Shown: piece after piece, positions 41,701 through 51,022 of the stretch | How the letters are laid out: each line of letters starts with the position of its first letter | Numbering within the stretch: position 1 is the stretch's first letter | DNA from: Erythrobacter sp047872805 | GTDB lineage: Bacteria > Pseudomonadota > Alphaproteobacteria > Sphingomonadales > Sphingomonadaceae | Assembly: GCF_047872805.1 (NCBI RefSeq) | Contig: NZ_JBLQUK010000003.1 | Span: 62,001 to 126,000 of the forward strand | DNA length: 64,000 nt | Direction of reading: 5' to 3' | Notes under the pieces: model-generated | Seen by the model: only the letters and a program-made list of their open reading frames with translations | The model's database searches: none | Told to the model about the DNA's origin: nothing | Position numbers and translations under genes: made by a program

Positions 41701-42462
41701 GTGCATATTTACGCCAATCCAAAGCGCTTTCTGTCGCTCGCCAAGTGGTTGATGCCGGTCCTTTTCTGGAGCGGGCTTTCGCTGAGTGTGCTGGCAATGG
41801 CCTGGGGCTTGTTTGCGGTCCCGCAGGACCGGCTGATGGGCGAAACGGTGCGTATCATCTTTATCCATGTGCCATCGGCATGGCTGGGCATGGGCGGGTG
41901 GACCGGCATTGCAATATCAAGCGCGGCCTTGCTCATCTGGAAACACCCGCTGGCCGGAATTGCCGCGCGTGCGATTGCGGTTCCGGGTATGGTTTTTTGC
42001 GCCATCTGTCTTGCCACAGGGTCCATTTGGGGCCGCCCGACCTGGGGAACATGGTGGGAATGGGACGGGCGGCTGGTGAGCATGCTGGTCCTGCTGTTCC
42101 TTTATGGCGGCTATATTGCGCTTACTCAGGCGGCGGCTCGCGAAGGCGGGTCATACAAGATTGCCGCGATCTTTGGATTGGTGGGCGCGATCAACGTGCC
42201 GATTATCAATCGCAGCGTGGTGTGGTGGAATTCGCTTCACCAACCGCCAAGCATTACGATGGGCAAAAGCTCAATCGATCCGGTTTTCCTCTGGCCGTTG
42301 ATGACGGCAGTTTTGGGCTTTTCGCTGTTGTTTGGCGCAATAGTGCTCATGCGGATGCGCACTCTGATCGCCGAGGCACAGGTTGAAGCACGCCTGCGCC
42401 GCCGCGCGCTGGATGATGACGCGCCGCTACCGCACACGGCGCCTGCCATGGGCGGCGCATGA
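41701..42462 (+). CDS. ccmC: Cytochrome c maturation protein CcmC (heme handling)
   Basis: A 253-residue six-helix membrane protein that handles heme for transfer to CcmE. The WWEWD-type tryptophan motif is seen as WGTWWEWDGRL, with conserved His in IIFIHVPSAWLGMGG and WWNSLHQPPS. It starts at GTG 41701. The C-terminus overlaps ccmD by four bases. The ABC parts ccmA and ccmB are not in the window. Confidence 0.95.
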   Translation: MHIYANPKRFLSLAKWLMPVLFWSGLSLSVLAMAWGLFAVPQDRLMGETVRIIFIHVPSAWLGMGGWTGIAISSAALLIWKHPLAGIAARAIAVPGMVFCAICLATGSIWGRPTWGTWWEWDGRLVSMLVLLFLYGGYIALTQAAAREGGSYKIAAIFGLVGAINVPIINRSVVWWNSLHQPPSITMGKSSIDPVFLWPLMTAVLGFSLLFGAIVLMRMRTLIAEAQVEARLRRRALDDDAPLPHTAPAMGGA

Positions 42463-42602
42463 TGCGCGAATCGCTGGATCATTGGCCCTTTGTAATCGGT
42501 GCCTATGCTATCGGTCTGATTGCGCTCGCGCTTCTCATCGTGTGCAGCTACCGTGCAATGCGGCGCGCGGAAAAACGCCGTGACGAGACAAAGCGGAGCT
42601 GA
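42459..42602 (+). CDS. ccmD: Cytochrome c maturation protein CcmD
   Basis: A 47-residue single-pass membrane protein. Residues about 10-29 are hydrophobic (WPFVIGAYAIGLIALALLIV), and a basic tail MRRAEKRRDETK follows. CcmD helps release heme-loaded CcmE. It starts at ATG 42459 (ATG 42462 is equally possible) within the end of ccmC and lies seven bases before ccmE. Identity rests on size, topology and position. Confidence 0.85.
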   Translation: MMRESLDHWPFVIGAYAIGLIALALLIVCSYRAMRRAEKRRDETKRS

Positions 42603-42609
42603 AACCTCG

Positions 42610-43071
42610 ATGAAAGCCAAACATCAACGCATGACCCTGGTCGTTCTCGCCTTGATCGCGATTGTCGCGGCGGGATTGATTGCGGCTTGGGCACTGCGTT
42701 CTCAGGCGAACTATTTCTACCTGCCCGAACAGATGGCCGAAACGCCGCCTGCTGTCGGGCAGGCGGTGCGATTGGGTGGGATGGTGCAACCCGGCTCGAT
42801 CGAAACGCAGCCGGACGGCGTGACAGTAAAATTCGTGGTAACTGGCAATGAAGCCAGCACGGTGCCGGTGCGTTACAGCGGCATCCTGCCTGACCTGTTT
42901 GTCGAAGGATCCGGCGTCGTCGCCGAAGGCAGTCTGGGTGCAGATGGCGTGTTTCAGGCGACGAACCTGTTGGCCAAACATGATGAGAATTACGTCCCGC
43001 GTGAGCTCGAAGGGCTTGAAGGTCACAAGGACAACGAAGGCTACGCCGAAACCGTTGCCGGGCTCAATTAG
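42610..43071 (+). CDS. ccmE: Periplasmic heme chaperone CcmE
   Basis: A 153-residue membrane-anchored OB-fold protein. A hydrophobic anchor spans about 9-29. The heme-binding motif LLAKHDENYVP contains His124, which binds heme covalently, and Tyr128. It receives heme from CcmC and passes it to CcmF. The ATG at 42610 is chosen; a longer reading would overlap ccmD. Confidence 0.96.
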   Translation: MKAKHQRMTLVVLALIAIVAAGLIAAWALRSQANYFYLPEQMAETPPAVGQAVRLGGMVQPGSIETQPDGVTVKFVVTGNEASTVPVRYSGILPDLFVEGSGVVAEGSLGADGVFQATNLLAKHDENYVPRELEGLEGHKDNEGYAETVAGLN

Positions 43072-43106
43072 GCCTTTGGCGGGAACAGGGCAAACGGGCA
43101 GAGAAC

Positions 43107-45131
43107 ATGATTGCTGAACTAGGATTAGCGGCCCTTTGGCTATCCACCGCGCTTGCGGTGTTGCAGATGATCTCGGGCGCTATGGGTGTCAGGGAGGCGG
43201 ACGCACATGGGGTCGGCGCGCAGTTTGCGATTTACGCCCGCCCGGCTGCCGTGGTTCAGGCTTTCCTCGCGGTGCTCGCGTTTTTTCTGCTGCTCTATGC
43301 CTTTGCGATCACCGATCTGTCGATCAAACTGGTTGCCACAAATTCGCACTCGGCCAAGCCATTCATCTACAAACTGACCGGCACTTGGGGCAACCACGAA
43401 GGTTCGATGTTGCTGTGGGTTGCGGTGCTCGCGCTGTCGGGTGGATTGCTGGCCGGGATGGAACGCCGCTTGCCTGAAAAGACGATGAGCGCAACGCTCG
43501 CTGTGCAGGGGTTTGTGGCGCTGGGTTTCTATGCGTTCCTGCTGCTGTCCTCCAATCCGTTTGAACGATTGCCGGTGCCCGCGGTTGAAGGCGGAGGGCT
43601 GAATCCGCTGCTTCAGGATATGGGTCTCGCGGTGCATCCGCCCACTCTTTACATTGGTTATGTTGGTCTGTCGGTCGCGTTCAGCCTGGCTATGGGGGCG
43701 CTGCTGACAAGGCAGGTGAACCCCGATTTCGCCAAGGTGTTGCGGCCATGGGTTCTGGGCGCGTGGGTGTTTCTGACCTTTGGCATTACAGCCGGGTCGT
43801 ACTGGGCCTATTACGAGCTTGGCTGGGGCGGCTGGTGGTTCTGGGATCCGGTCGAAAACGCCTCTTTGATGCCGTGGCTTGCGGCTACCGCGCTGCTTCA
43901 TTCGGTGAGCGTGCTGGCGGCGCGAGATGCCTTGCGGACATGGACGATAATGCTGGGCGTGCTGGCTTTCTCTATGTCGATGCTCGGCACGTTCCTCGTC
44001 CGGTCGGGGGTCCTCACCAGCGTTCACGCTTTTGCGGTGGACCCCGAACGCGGGAGTTTCATCCTGGCGCTGCTGGGCCTTTACATTGGCGGGGCGCTGG
44101 TGATCTTTGCTCTGCGCGCGGGCAGCATTGCAGAAGGAAAGCGGTTTGCCGCAACCAGCCGCGAGGGGGCACTGGTGTTCAACAATGTCATGCTGTCGGC
44201 GATCCTCGCGATTGTCTTGCTCGGCACGCTTTACCCATTGCTGACCGAAGTTTTTGACGTTCGGGTCAGCGTTGGGCCGCCCTATTTCAACCCGGCGGGC
44301 GCAATCTTTGCGATCCCGATGTTCATTGTGATGGCGATTGGCCCCTTGCTGAGGTGGAAGGATGACAAGCCCGCGCGCATCCAGAAGGAACTGGCATTGC
44401 TCGCTGCGGTGGTGATCGTGGCAATCGGTCTGGTGGCTTTTCTGGGTGACTACGGTGTGCTCCCGGTGCTTGGGCTGGCCTTGGCGCTTGGGCTAGGCAT
44501 TGCCGCATTGTTGCCGCTGCGCGGGCGCAAGATTACTCGGGTTCCGACCGCGACCTGGGGCATGGTCTGCGCGCACTTTGGGATCGCAGTTGCTTTGTTC
44601 GGCATGGCGAGTGAAAGCGCTTTCACTTCTGAAAAGCTTGCCGCTGTCGCTCCCGGCGATACCGAACAGGTTGCAGGCTGGACGATCAAGCTGGAAAGCG
44701 TCGATCCGGTGGCTGGTCCTAACTGGACCGCGATGGAGGCCCGGATACTGGCCTCACGCGGCGGCGGGGAACCAGTGGTAATCACGCCGCAAGCGCGCAA
44801 TTTCTGGTCGCCCCCGCAGCCGACCAGCGAAAGCGCGCTTATCACGCGCTGGGACGGGCAATTGTATGCCGTGATCGGCGATTCTGCCGGAACTGACGCC
44901 AATGGCGTCGCGCGCTGGCAATTGCGGGTGTGGTGGAAACCGTTCGTGACCTTCATCTGGTATGGCGGATTGCTGGTCGCGTTTGGCGGCATTCTTTCGA
45001 TTGTTGGCCGTATTCGGGTTGACCTGAAACGGCGCAAGGCGGTCGCTTTGGGTAAGTCGCGGCGCAAGGAAGTGAGCGCATTGAGTGGTCGAGGTGCGGC
45101 TGATGACACCCTGCCGGAGCCTGCCGAATAA
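43107..45131 (+). CDS. ccmF: Heme lyase subunit CcmF
   Basis: A 674-residue polytopic membrane protein of the cytochrome c heme lyase. The WWD domain is present: GWGGWWFWDPVENASLMPW, with flanking histidines including the HPPTLY segment. It has about 14 hydrophobic helices and an extended periplasmic segment at 520-620. CcmF attaches heme from CcmE to apocytochrome Cys-x-x-Cys-His motifs with CcmH and CcmI. Its stop overlaps the start of ccmG by one base. Confidence 0.96.
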   Translation: MIAELGLAALWLSTALAVLQMISGAMGVREADAHGVGAQFAIYARPAAVVQAFLAVLAFFLLLYAFAITDLSIKLVATNSHSAKPFIYKLTGTWGNHEGSMLLWVAVLALSGGLLAGMERRLPEKTMSATLAVQGFVALGFYAFLLLSSNPFERLPVPAVEGGGLNPLLQDMGLAVHPPTLYIGYVGLSVAFSLAMGALLTRQVNPDFAKVLRPWVLGAWVFLTFGITAGSYWAYYELGWGGWWFWDPVENASLMPWLAATALLHSVSVLAARDALRTWTIMLGVLAFSMSMLGTFLVRSGVLTSVHAFAVDPERGSFILALLGLYIGGALVIFALRAGSIAEGKRFAATSREGALVFNNVMLSAILAIVLLGTLYPLLTEVFDVRVSVGPPYFNPAGAIFAIPMFIVMAIGPLLRWKDDKPARIQKELALLAAVVIVAIGLVAFLGDYGVLPVLGLALALGLGIAALLPLRGRKITRVPTATWGMVCAHFGIAVALFGMASESAFTSEKLAAVAPGDTEQVAGWTIKLESVDPVAGPNWTAMEARILASRGGGEPVVITPQARNFWSPPQPTSESALITRWDGQLYAVIGDSAGTDANGVARWQLRVWWKPFVTFIWYGGLLVAFGGILSIVGRIRVDLKRRKAVALGKSRRKEVSALSGRGAADDTLPEPAE

Positions 45132-45655
45132 TGCGTCTCGCCTATTTCATCCCGCTCGCGCTGTTTCTGTTTTTTGCCGGTCTGGCTGGGTATCAGCTCA
45201 CGCAGAGCAAATTGCAGAACGTTCCTTCGCAAATGATCGAGCAGCCGCTGCCAGAATTCACGCTCCAGCCAGCGTTGGAAGGAATGCCGGGGGCCTCGCG
45301 CGCCGATTTTGTGGGCGGAAAGCCGCGCTTGCTCAACATCTGGGCAAGCTGGTGTCTGCCCTGCATTGCCGAGGCACCGCAGCTTGAACGGCTCAAGAAT
45401 CAGGGGGTTGAGATCATTGGCGTTGCGGTGCGCGACCGGCCCGAAGCGGTGGCCGATTTCCTCGCTCGTTATGGCAATCCCTATACCCGCATCGGCGCGG
45501 ATGATATTTCCGAACTGATGCTGGAAATTGGCGCATCGGGCGTGCCGGAAACCTATGTTATCGATGCCAAGGGCAATATTCGCTATCAGCATATTGGCGA
45601 CATCCGTGCGGAAACGGTTCCGTTGCTGCTTGAAAAACTGGAGGAAGTGCAATGA
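45131..45655 (+). CDS. ccmG: Thiol:disulfide interchange protein CcmG (DsbE)
   Basis: A 174-residue membrane-tethered thioredoxin-fold reductant. The anchor spans residues 4-20 and the active site WCLPC holds Cys75 and Cys78. SGVPETYVID carries the cis-Pro. It reduces apocytochrome c or CcmH cysteines. ATG 45131 overlaps the ccmF stop; ccmH begins four bases inside its end. Confidence 0.95.
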   Translation: MRLAYFIPLALFLFFAGLAGYQLTQSKLQNVPSQMIEQPLPEFTLQPALEGMPGASRADFVGGKPRLLNIWASWCLPCIAEAPQLERLKNQGVEIIGVAVRDRPEAVADFLARYGNPYTRIGADDISELMLEIGASGVPETYVIDAKGNIRYQHIGDIRAETVPLLLEKLEEVQ

Positions 45656-46077
45656 TGCGCTGCTTGCTCGCGCTGCTGGCATTGCTCGCCGTTCCGGTTC
45701 TCGCGCAGGATACTATGCCCCCTGCACCCTATGCTTATACTCAGCTTGACGACCCAGCCTTGGAGGCTGAGGCCAGCGCGCTGATGGAAACGCTGCGGTG
45801 CCTCAAATGCCAATCGCAAAGTATCCATGACAGCGACGCACCGATGGCGGGCGACATGCGTCATCAAGTGCGCAGCCGTATCCTCGCCGGGGAAACACCC
45901 GATCAGATCCGGGCGTGGCTGACGCAGCGCTATGGCGATTATGTCAGCTATGAACCCGAGGTCAGTTCGACCACATGGCCGCTGTTTGTGATCCCCTTGC
46001 TGCTGCTTGCCGTGGTGGCGCTCATTCTGCTGCGGCGTCTCGGTAAACGTCGCTCCGACGAGGGAGAGGCAGGCTGA
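45652..46077 (+). CDS. ccmH: Cytochrome c maturation protein CcmH
   Basis: A 141-residue CcmH with signal peptide (1-19), the LRCLKCQ motif with Cys50 and Cys53, and a C-terminal transmembrane helix at about 107-127. It is a thiol oxidoreductase of the heme lyase complex. It starts inside the end of ccmG and its stop overlaps the ccmI start. The short form lacks the fused TPR domain found in E. coli CcmH, which is encoded separately as ccmI. Confidence 0.95.
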   Translation: MMRCLLALLALLAVPVLAQDTMPPAPYAYTQLDDPALEAEASALMETLRCLKCQSQSIHDSDAPMAGDMRHQVRSRILAGETPDQIRAWLTQRYGDYVSYEPEVSSTTWPLFVIPLLLLAVVALILLRRLGKRRSDEGEAG

Positions 46078-46718
46078 TGGGCGCTTGGCTTGCGGTTTTG
46101 TCATTGGCTCTGGTCAGCTTTGCAGTGGCGGCGTTCATGCTGCGCCTGCCGAAAGAGGGCTTTGCTGTGTTCGGCGCGGTCTTGCTGTTTGGCCTGGTGG
46201 GTTACGCCTGGCAGGGATCGCCCGATCAGCCCGGGAGCCCCAAACAGCCGGACATCGCCATCGACCAACAAAGCGGCGACGAAATGGTCACGGCAAGGCG
46301 GCAATTGTTCGACGAGAGCGCGCCAAAGCCCGATTACCTCGTCCTGTCCGACGGCTTTGCCCGGCGCGGCAAGTTTGACGATGCGGCGGGGCTGCTGCGA
46401 CAGGGTTTGAACGACAATCCCGGCCATCTCGAAGGTTGGCTGGCGCTTGGTATGGCGCTTACCGGCCATGCGGATGGGTTTGTCACTCCGGCGGCGTTCT
46501 ATGCCTATGGCAAGGCGCGTGCGATCGATCCGACCAACCCCGGTGCGGATTTCTTCCTCGGATTTTCCTTCCTTCAGACCGGGCAAGTGCGCGCCGCACG
46601 CGACACTTGGGCGGGCCTGCTCGAACGATCGCCGCCCGACGCGCCGTGGCGCGAAGAGATCGAGGCGCGGGTGGCGCGGCTCGATCAGATGATCGCCAAC
46701 GCGCCGATGCTGCAATAG
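46077..46718 (+). CDS. ccmI: Cytochrome c maturation TPR protein CcmI
   Basis: A 213-residue protein with two N-terminal transmembrane helices (about 2-22 and 28-46) and periplasmic TPR repeats from about residue 85 (DGFARRGKFDDAAGLLRQGLNDNPGHLEGWLALGMAL). CcmI presents apocytochromes to the CcmF/CcmH lyase. It is shorter than Rhodobacter CcmI. It is the last gene of the overlapping ccm unit. Confidence 0.88.
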   Translation: MGAWLAVLSLALVSFAVAAFMLRLPKEGFAVFGAVLLFGLVGYAWQGSPDQPGSPKQPDIAIDQQSGDEMVTARRQLFDESAPKPDYLVLSDGFARRGKFDDAAGLLRQGLNDNPGHLEGWLALGMALTGHADGFVTPAAFYAYGKARAIDPTNPGADFFLGFSFLQTGQVRAARDTWAGLLERSPPDAPWREEIEARVARLDQMIANAPMLQ

Positions 46719-46834
46719 CTTTCTGAACGGCGACAATACGCGATGTTGCAGGTGCGAAGCTGCGGTGCTAGGTGCCGCTGCCTTGGCCGGGATCGCGCGA
46801 TAGCGCGCCCGGCGCTTCGGGATCATCGCACCAT

Positions 46835-48763
46835 ATGAGCGACACTTCAGTCTCAGCCCCGGCACACCAACCACCTCAGGGCGGAAACACTCACAGCGCG
46901 TCGAAAACCGCGCTGGCGGTGGGTGCGATCGGCATTGTGTTTGGCGATATCGGTACCAGCCCGCTTTACGCTTTCCGTGAGACATTCGTTGGCCCACATC
47001 CTCTGGCGCTGGACAGTGCGCATGTGCTGGGCGTCATCAGCCTGATCTTCTGGTCGATGACGCTGGTTGTCTCGATCCAGTACGTTACCATCCTGATGCG
47101 CGCCGATAACAAAGGGCAGGGCGGCAGCCTTGCTCTGGTCGCGCTGATTTCGCGCAGTCTTTCCAAATCGAGCTATGCCTGGGTCGCGGTGCTGCTCGGA
47201 GTGTTCGCCACCAGCCTGTTTTACGGCGACAGCATGATTACCCCGGCCATTTCGGTGCTTTCGGCGGTGGAGGGTCTCAAGGTCGTCGATCCGGCGTTTG
47301 AACGATTTGTCATTCCCATTGCGCTGGTGCTGCTGGTTTTTCTGTTCGTGATCCAGAAGCGCGGCACGGCCAAGGTTGGGGCGTTGTTTGCGCCGGTGAT
47401 GATTGTCTATTTCGTTGTGATTGCAGCGATGGGCAGTTGGCAGATTGTCCAGACACCGGAAGTCCTCTGGGCGCTTAGCCCGCATCACGCCGTCAATTTC
47501 TTCATTCTCGATGGCTGGCTGGCCTTTCTGGCTCTGGGCAGTGTGGTTCTGGCGGTGACCGGGTCAGAGGCGCTGTATTCCGACATGGGCCATTTCGGGC
47601 GGGGGCCGATGCGGCTTTCGTGGTTTGGTTTTGTTATGCCGTGCCTGCTGCTCAATTATTTCGGGCAAGGCGCTATGGTCATTGGCCTGCCGCCGGAACA
47701 GGCCGCAGAGGCGATCCAGAACCCGTTCTATTTTCTTGCCAGCGAAGAATGGCGTCTGCCGCTGGTATTCCTTGCGACCTTGGCCACCTTCATTGCCAGC
47801 CAGGCGGTGATCTCGGGTGCCTTTTCGATCACGCATCAGGCAATCCAGATGGGCTTTGTGCCGCGCCTCTCGACGCTCCACACATCGGAAACTGAAACGG
47901 GTCAGATTTATATTCCGGTGGTCAATTGGGCGCTGATGGTGGCGGTCGTGCTGCTGGTTTTCATGTTCCAGAATTCGTCCAACCTTGCCAATGCCTATGG
48001 CATCGCGGTGACCGGGGCGGTGATGATTGATACGCTGTTGATGGCGGTGCTGTTTGTCGGCGTGTGGAAATGGAAGGTCTGGTATTCGGCCCCTATTGTG
48101 CTGCTGTTCGTGATCGTGGTCGGCGGATTTCTGGGTGCCAACCTGACCAAGGTAGCAGAGGGCGGCTGGTTCCCGCTGGTCGTCGGGCTGGTCGCCTTTA
48201 CGCTCCTCACCACTTGGGCGCGTGGGCGCAAATTGATGCGTGAACGGATGAGCGAACACGCGCTGCCGATGGAAATCTTTGCCAAATCGGCCAAGAATTC
48301 CGCGCTGCGTGTGCCGGGAACTGCGATCTTCATGGCGTCGAGCACCGCCGGCGTGCCATCGGCGCTGCTCCACAATATCAAACATAACAAGGTGCTGCAC
48401 GAACGAGTCGTGATCCTGACGGTGGAGATCGCCGACGTTCCCTATGTCGATCCGAACGCGCGCTGCGAATTCACCGACATGGGCGACGGGTTCTACCGCG
48501 CGGTGCTGCATTACGGCTTCATGGAAGAAACCGACGTTCCCACCGGGCTCAAACAGATGGAGCGTTGCGGGGGTGAGTTTGACATGATGCACACCAGCTT
48601 CTTCCTGTCGCGCCAGACGCTGCTGCCCAGCAACAAACCGGGCATGCCGATCTGGCGCGAGAAAATCTTTGCGTGGATGCTGCGCAACAGCGCCAGCGCG
48701 ATGGATTTCTTCAAACTGCCCACCAACCGCGTGGTCGAACTGGGCAGCCAGGTTGAGATTTAG
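46835..48763 (+). CDS. kup: Potassium transporter Kup
   Basis: A 642-residue low-affinity potassium uptake protein with about 12 transmembrane helices and a soluble C-terminal domain. AIGIVFGDIGTSPLYAF, the GDSMITPAISVLSAVEGL signature and a cytosolic tail ending NRVVELGSQVEI match the Kup/HAK/KT family. The start ATG 46835 begins a short Ser/Gln-rich leader. It stands alone after ccmI, with two terminator-like hairpins after it. Confidence 0.95.
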   Translation: MSDTSVSAPAHQPPQGGNTHSASKTALAVGAIGIVFGDIGTSPLYAFRETFVGPHPLALDSAHVLGVISLIFWSMTLVVSIQYVTILMRADNKGQGGSLALVALISRSLSKSSYAWVAVLLGVFATSLFYGDSMITPAISVLSAVEGLKVVDPAFERFVIPIALVLLVFLFVIQKRGTAKVGALFAPVMIVYFVVIAAMGSWQIVQTPEVLWALSPHHAVNFFILDGWLAFLALGSVVLAVTGSEALYSDMGHFGRGPMRLSWFGFVMPCLLLNYFGQGAMVIGLPPEQAAEAIQNPFYFLASEEWRLPLVFLATLATFIASQAVISGAFSITHQAIQMGFVPRLSTLHTSETETGQIYIPVVNWALMVAVVLLVFMFQNSSNLANAYGIAVTGAVMIDTLLMAVLFVGVWKWKVWYSAPIVLLFVIVVGGFLGANLTKVAEGGWFPLVVGLVAFTLLTTWARGRKLMRERMSEHALPMEIFAKSAKNSALRVPGTAIFMASSTAGVPSALLHNIKHNKVLHERVVILTVEIADVPYVDPNARCEFTDMGDGFYRAVLHYGFMEETDVPTGLKQMERCGGEFDMMHTSFFLSRQTLLPSNKPGMPIWREKIFAWMLRNSASAMDFFKLPTNRVVELGSQVEI

Positions 48764-48785
48764 AAGCGCGAGGGGCGGGCAATCT

Positions 48786-48822
48786 GCTTGACACATCGGA
48801 CATAGTGTCAAGCGGGTTTTTT
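48786..48822 (+). terminator. Rho-independent terminator after kup
   Basis: GCTTGACAC (48786-48794) and GTGTCAAGC (48805-48813) form a perfect nine-base stem with a ten-base loop, followed by GGGTTTTTT. Confidence 0.85.
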
Positions 48823-48862
48823 GCAGGTAAATCGTTGTGTTTCAAAAGCTAAGGCGGTTTTG

Positions 48863-48897
48863 CGGCACTTGACACCTTTCCAACAAAGTGCCGTTTT
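48863..48897. terminator. Second hairpin between kup and the M24 peptidase
   Basis: CGGCACTT (48863-48870) and AAGTGCCG (48886-48893) form a perfect eight-base stem followed by TTTT. It lies between convergent genes and may work for transcripts from either side. It repeats the TTGACAC sequence of the first hairpin. Confidence 0.65.
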
Positions 48898-48981
48898 CAT
48901 CATTCGGTTTTCAAAGAGCCGCAAACTCTATGGCGCGGTTCGTCGGTGTAGGAAAGTGCTGCGCCCCCGGCAGCGCCCCGT

Positions 48982-50334
48982 TTAACGAATGACTGTAATC
49001 GCCGTTTGTCGCCCATCCAGAAACCGCACGCTTTCCCCGTCAAACCACGCATCTTCCTCAGTGCGGAAATCGACCCGCTGGCCGCCCCATTCGGGAACCT
49101 CCGCATAGCTGGTCAGCTCGATTGACCATGCGGTGTTTGCCCTCAAGACATCCTCTCCGCGCGGGTCGGCGTTCTGATTGTCCCAGAAACCGATGGCGGT
49201 GCCCGCGCCGTGGCCGTGATAGCCAATCGGGTGCGAATAGATCGACGGGTCGAGCCCTTCGGCCAGCGCGTCGGCGCGCGCGCGGGCGAGCATTTCATTG
49301 CCCGACAGCCCAACCTGCATATGGCTGCGCAGAATATCCTGCACCCGGTTCGAATTGGCGAGCCCGCGTGCCAGCCCCACAGGCACCTCGCTCTCGCCGA
49401 GTTTGAGCACATAGGCGAGATGCTGCGTATCGGTGTTGAGGCGCAGATAGGTGATGCCGAAATCGGTCCACAGCAGATCGCCCGGTTGGATCACAGTGTC
49501 GCCGTCCATCATCCCCGTTTCGCCCGCGCGCTGGATGCCGACGCTGGGGTGAAACCACGGGGTCAGCCCCAGCTCCGTCAGGCGCTGGCGATACCACCAT
49601 TGCACTTCTTCGGCAGTGGTGACGCCGGGGGTTATGACTGCGCGCGAAAACGCCTCGCCAATCACCGCATGGGCGATGCGCACAATACCGGGGTAAATCT
49701 CCATTTCAGCGGGCGTGCGGGTCTCCAGCCAGCGGGTCGCCAACCGCTCGCCCGAAATCACCCGCTCGTGAAATTCGGCAGGCAGCGCGGCCATCATAGC
49801 ATCATACTGGCTTTTGGTCATGCCATCGCCAAACCTTGTCGTATCTGAGACATTGATCGCGATATTGGCCGGATCGCGCGCGGCGATGATGTCTGCCACC
49901 GCCTGCCATTGACCGGGCTGTTCATCGGGGTTCCACGCCGGTTCAAACAGACCCGCAAGCCCGTATCGGCTCACCGTCAACCGTTCTATCGGCGCACCAT
50001 TGCCGGGATCGTGAAAGATCAGGATCGTGCGCCGCCGTGCATGAAAGCTGTTGGCATCGAGCATGGTGGCGATCACCGGCTCTTCGAAATATTCGCGGGC
50101 CATCAACAGCCACAGCGACACGCCCTGCTCGCGCATCAATTGCGGGATCAGCGTGTCAAGCCGTTCTGCCAGCAGGCTGTCGATCACCTCGGCGCGCGTG
50201 CGCAGCGGCAGGATCGGGGGCAGGGCAGGGTGCGCCTCCTCCGTCTCGCTGAGCGGGAGCGGAGCCTGCGCGGCAATTGGGCTGGCCGAGAGCAGCAGGA
50301 GAGCGGCAAGCGGGCGAAACACTGTCATGGGCAC
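48982..50334 (-). CDS. Exported M24-family metallopeptidase (Xaa-Pro aminopeptidase-like)
   Basis: A 450-residue protein with a signal peptide (to about AAQAP, residue 24). An N-terminal creatinase-like domain precedes an M24 pita-bread domain. Candidate metal ligands are the Asp in LWTDFGI, the Asp in NTDTQH, the His in HGHGAG, and the Glu residues in SIELTSY and FRTEED. It probably trims peptides in the periplasm. The start may be ATG 50334 or 50328. It is transcribed with or after ispZ, whose stop lies 18 bases upstream of this gene on the same strand. Confidence 0.88.
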   Translation of the reverse strand: MPMTVFRPLAALLLLSASPIAAQAPLPLSETEEAHPALPPILPLRTRAEVIDSLLAERLDTLIPQLMREQGVSLWLLMAREYFEEPVIATMLDANSFHARRRTILIFHDPGNGAPIERLTVSRYGLAGLFEPAWNPDEQPGQWQAVADIIAARDPANIAINVSDTTRFGDGMTKSQYDAMMAALPAEFHERVISGERLATRWLETRTPAEMEIYPGIVRIAHAVIGEAFSRAVITPGVTTAEEVQWWYRQRLTELGLTPWFHPSVGIQRAGETGMMDGDTVIQPGDLLWTDFGITYLRLNTDTQHLAYVLKLGESEVPVGLARGLANSNRVQDILRSHMQVGLSGNEMLARARADALAEGLDPSIYSHPIGYHGHGAGTAIGFWDNQNADPRGEDVLRANTAWSIELTSYAEVPEWGGQRVDFRTEEDAWFDGESVRFLDGRQTAITVIR

Positions 50335-50352
50335 TCCCGAAATGGTGCGAGA

Positions 50353-51009
50353 TCAGGCGGTGGGCGGTTCGTCCTTCAACACGTCGTCTTCCTGTCCTAC
50401 GTCCAGCCCGTGCTTCATCAGCATCGGGATATTGGCAAAGGTGAACAGGAAAGTCAGCGGCAGGAACACCCACAGTTTTGCCCAGAGCCAGCCTTCGAAA
50501 CTCATCTGTGCGACCAGCACTTCGTTGAGCACGGCGAGAGCCAGGAAAAACACGCCCCAATTGCGCGACAGTTTGAGCCAGCCAGCATCGTTCAGCCCTT
50601 CAAACGCGGCTTCCAGCAGGATCTTGAGCAGCGCGCGGCCCATGAAAAACCCGGTGAGCAGCATCACACCAAAGCCCGTATAGATGATCGTGGGCTTAAG
50701 CTGGACAAAGCGCGGATCGCCGAAAAAGATCGTCAGCGCGCCGAACCCGACGATCAGCGCGGTCGAAAACCACAGCATTGGCGAGATTTTGCCGAGCCGC
50801 CATTTGGAAATCAGCAGCGCAGAGACCGCCGCGACCATGAACGCGCCGGTGCCGTAGATGATCGCCAGCAATTCGCCTGCGGGGTTCGGATCGGCCGGTG
50901 CATTCCAGCGGTACACACCCAGAAACACCAGCAAAGGCCCATAATCGACCGCGACGTTGAGCCAGCTTGAACCGGCGGATTTCTTGGTTTCGTTCGAATT
51001 TTCGCTCAT
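50353..51009 (-). CDS. Inner membrane septation protein IspZ/YciB
   Basis: A 218-residue polytopic protein of the YciB/IspZ family, linked to septation and envelope integrity. VDYGPLLVFLGVY at the N-terminus, WSMGF-like loop positions occupied by KLSRNWGVFFLALAVLNEV, and an acidic C-terminus fit the family. There are about five to six transmembrane helices. It is separated from ftsY by a palindromic repeat element. Confidence 0.9.
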   Translation of the reverse strand: MSENSNETKKSAGSSWLNVAVDYGPLLVFLGVYRWNAPADPNPAGELLAIIYGTGAFMVAAVSALLISKWRLGKISPMLWFSTALIVGFGALTIFFGDPRFVQLKPTIIYTGFGVMLLTGFFMGRALLKILLEAAFEGLNDAGWLKLSRNWGVFFLALAVLNEVLVAQMSFEGWLWAKLWVFLPLTFLFTFANIPMLMKHGLDVGQEDDVLKDEPPTA

Positions 51010-51022
51010 CGGTCCTTCAAAT

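Noticed and set aside
44450..45682. Open frame of 410 codons on the minus strand opposite ccmF and ccmG
   Set aside because: Antisense shadow of two certain ccm genes.
47564..48811. Open frame of 415 codons on the minus strand opposite kup
   Set aside because: Antisense shadow with His/Arg/Gln-rich composition.
49909..50970. Open frame of 353 codons on the plus strand opposite the M24 peptidase and ispZ
   Set aside because: Antisense shadow spanning two well-supported genes.
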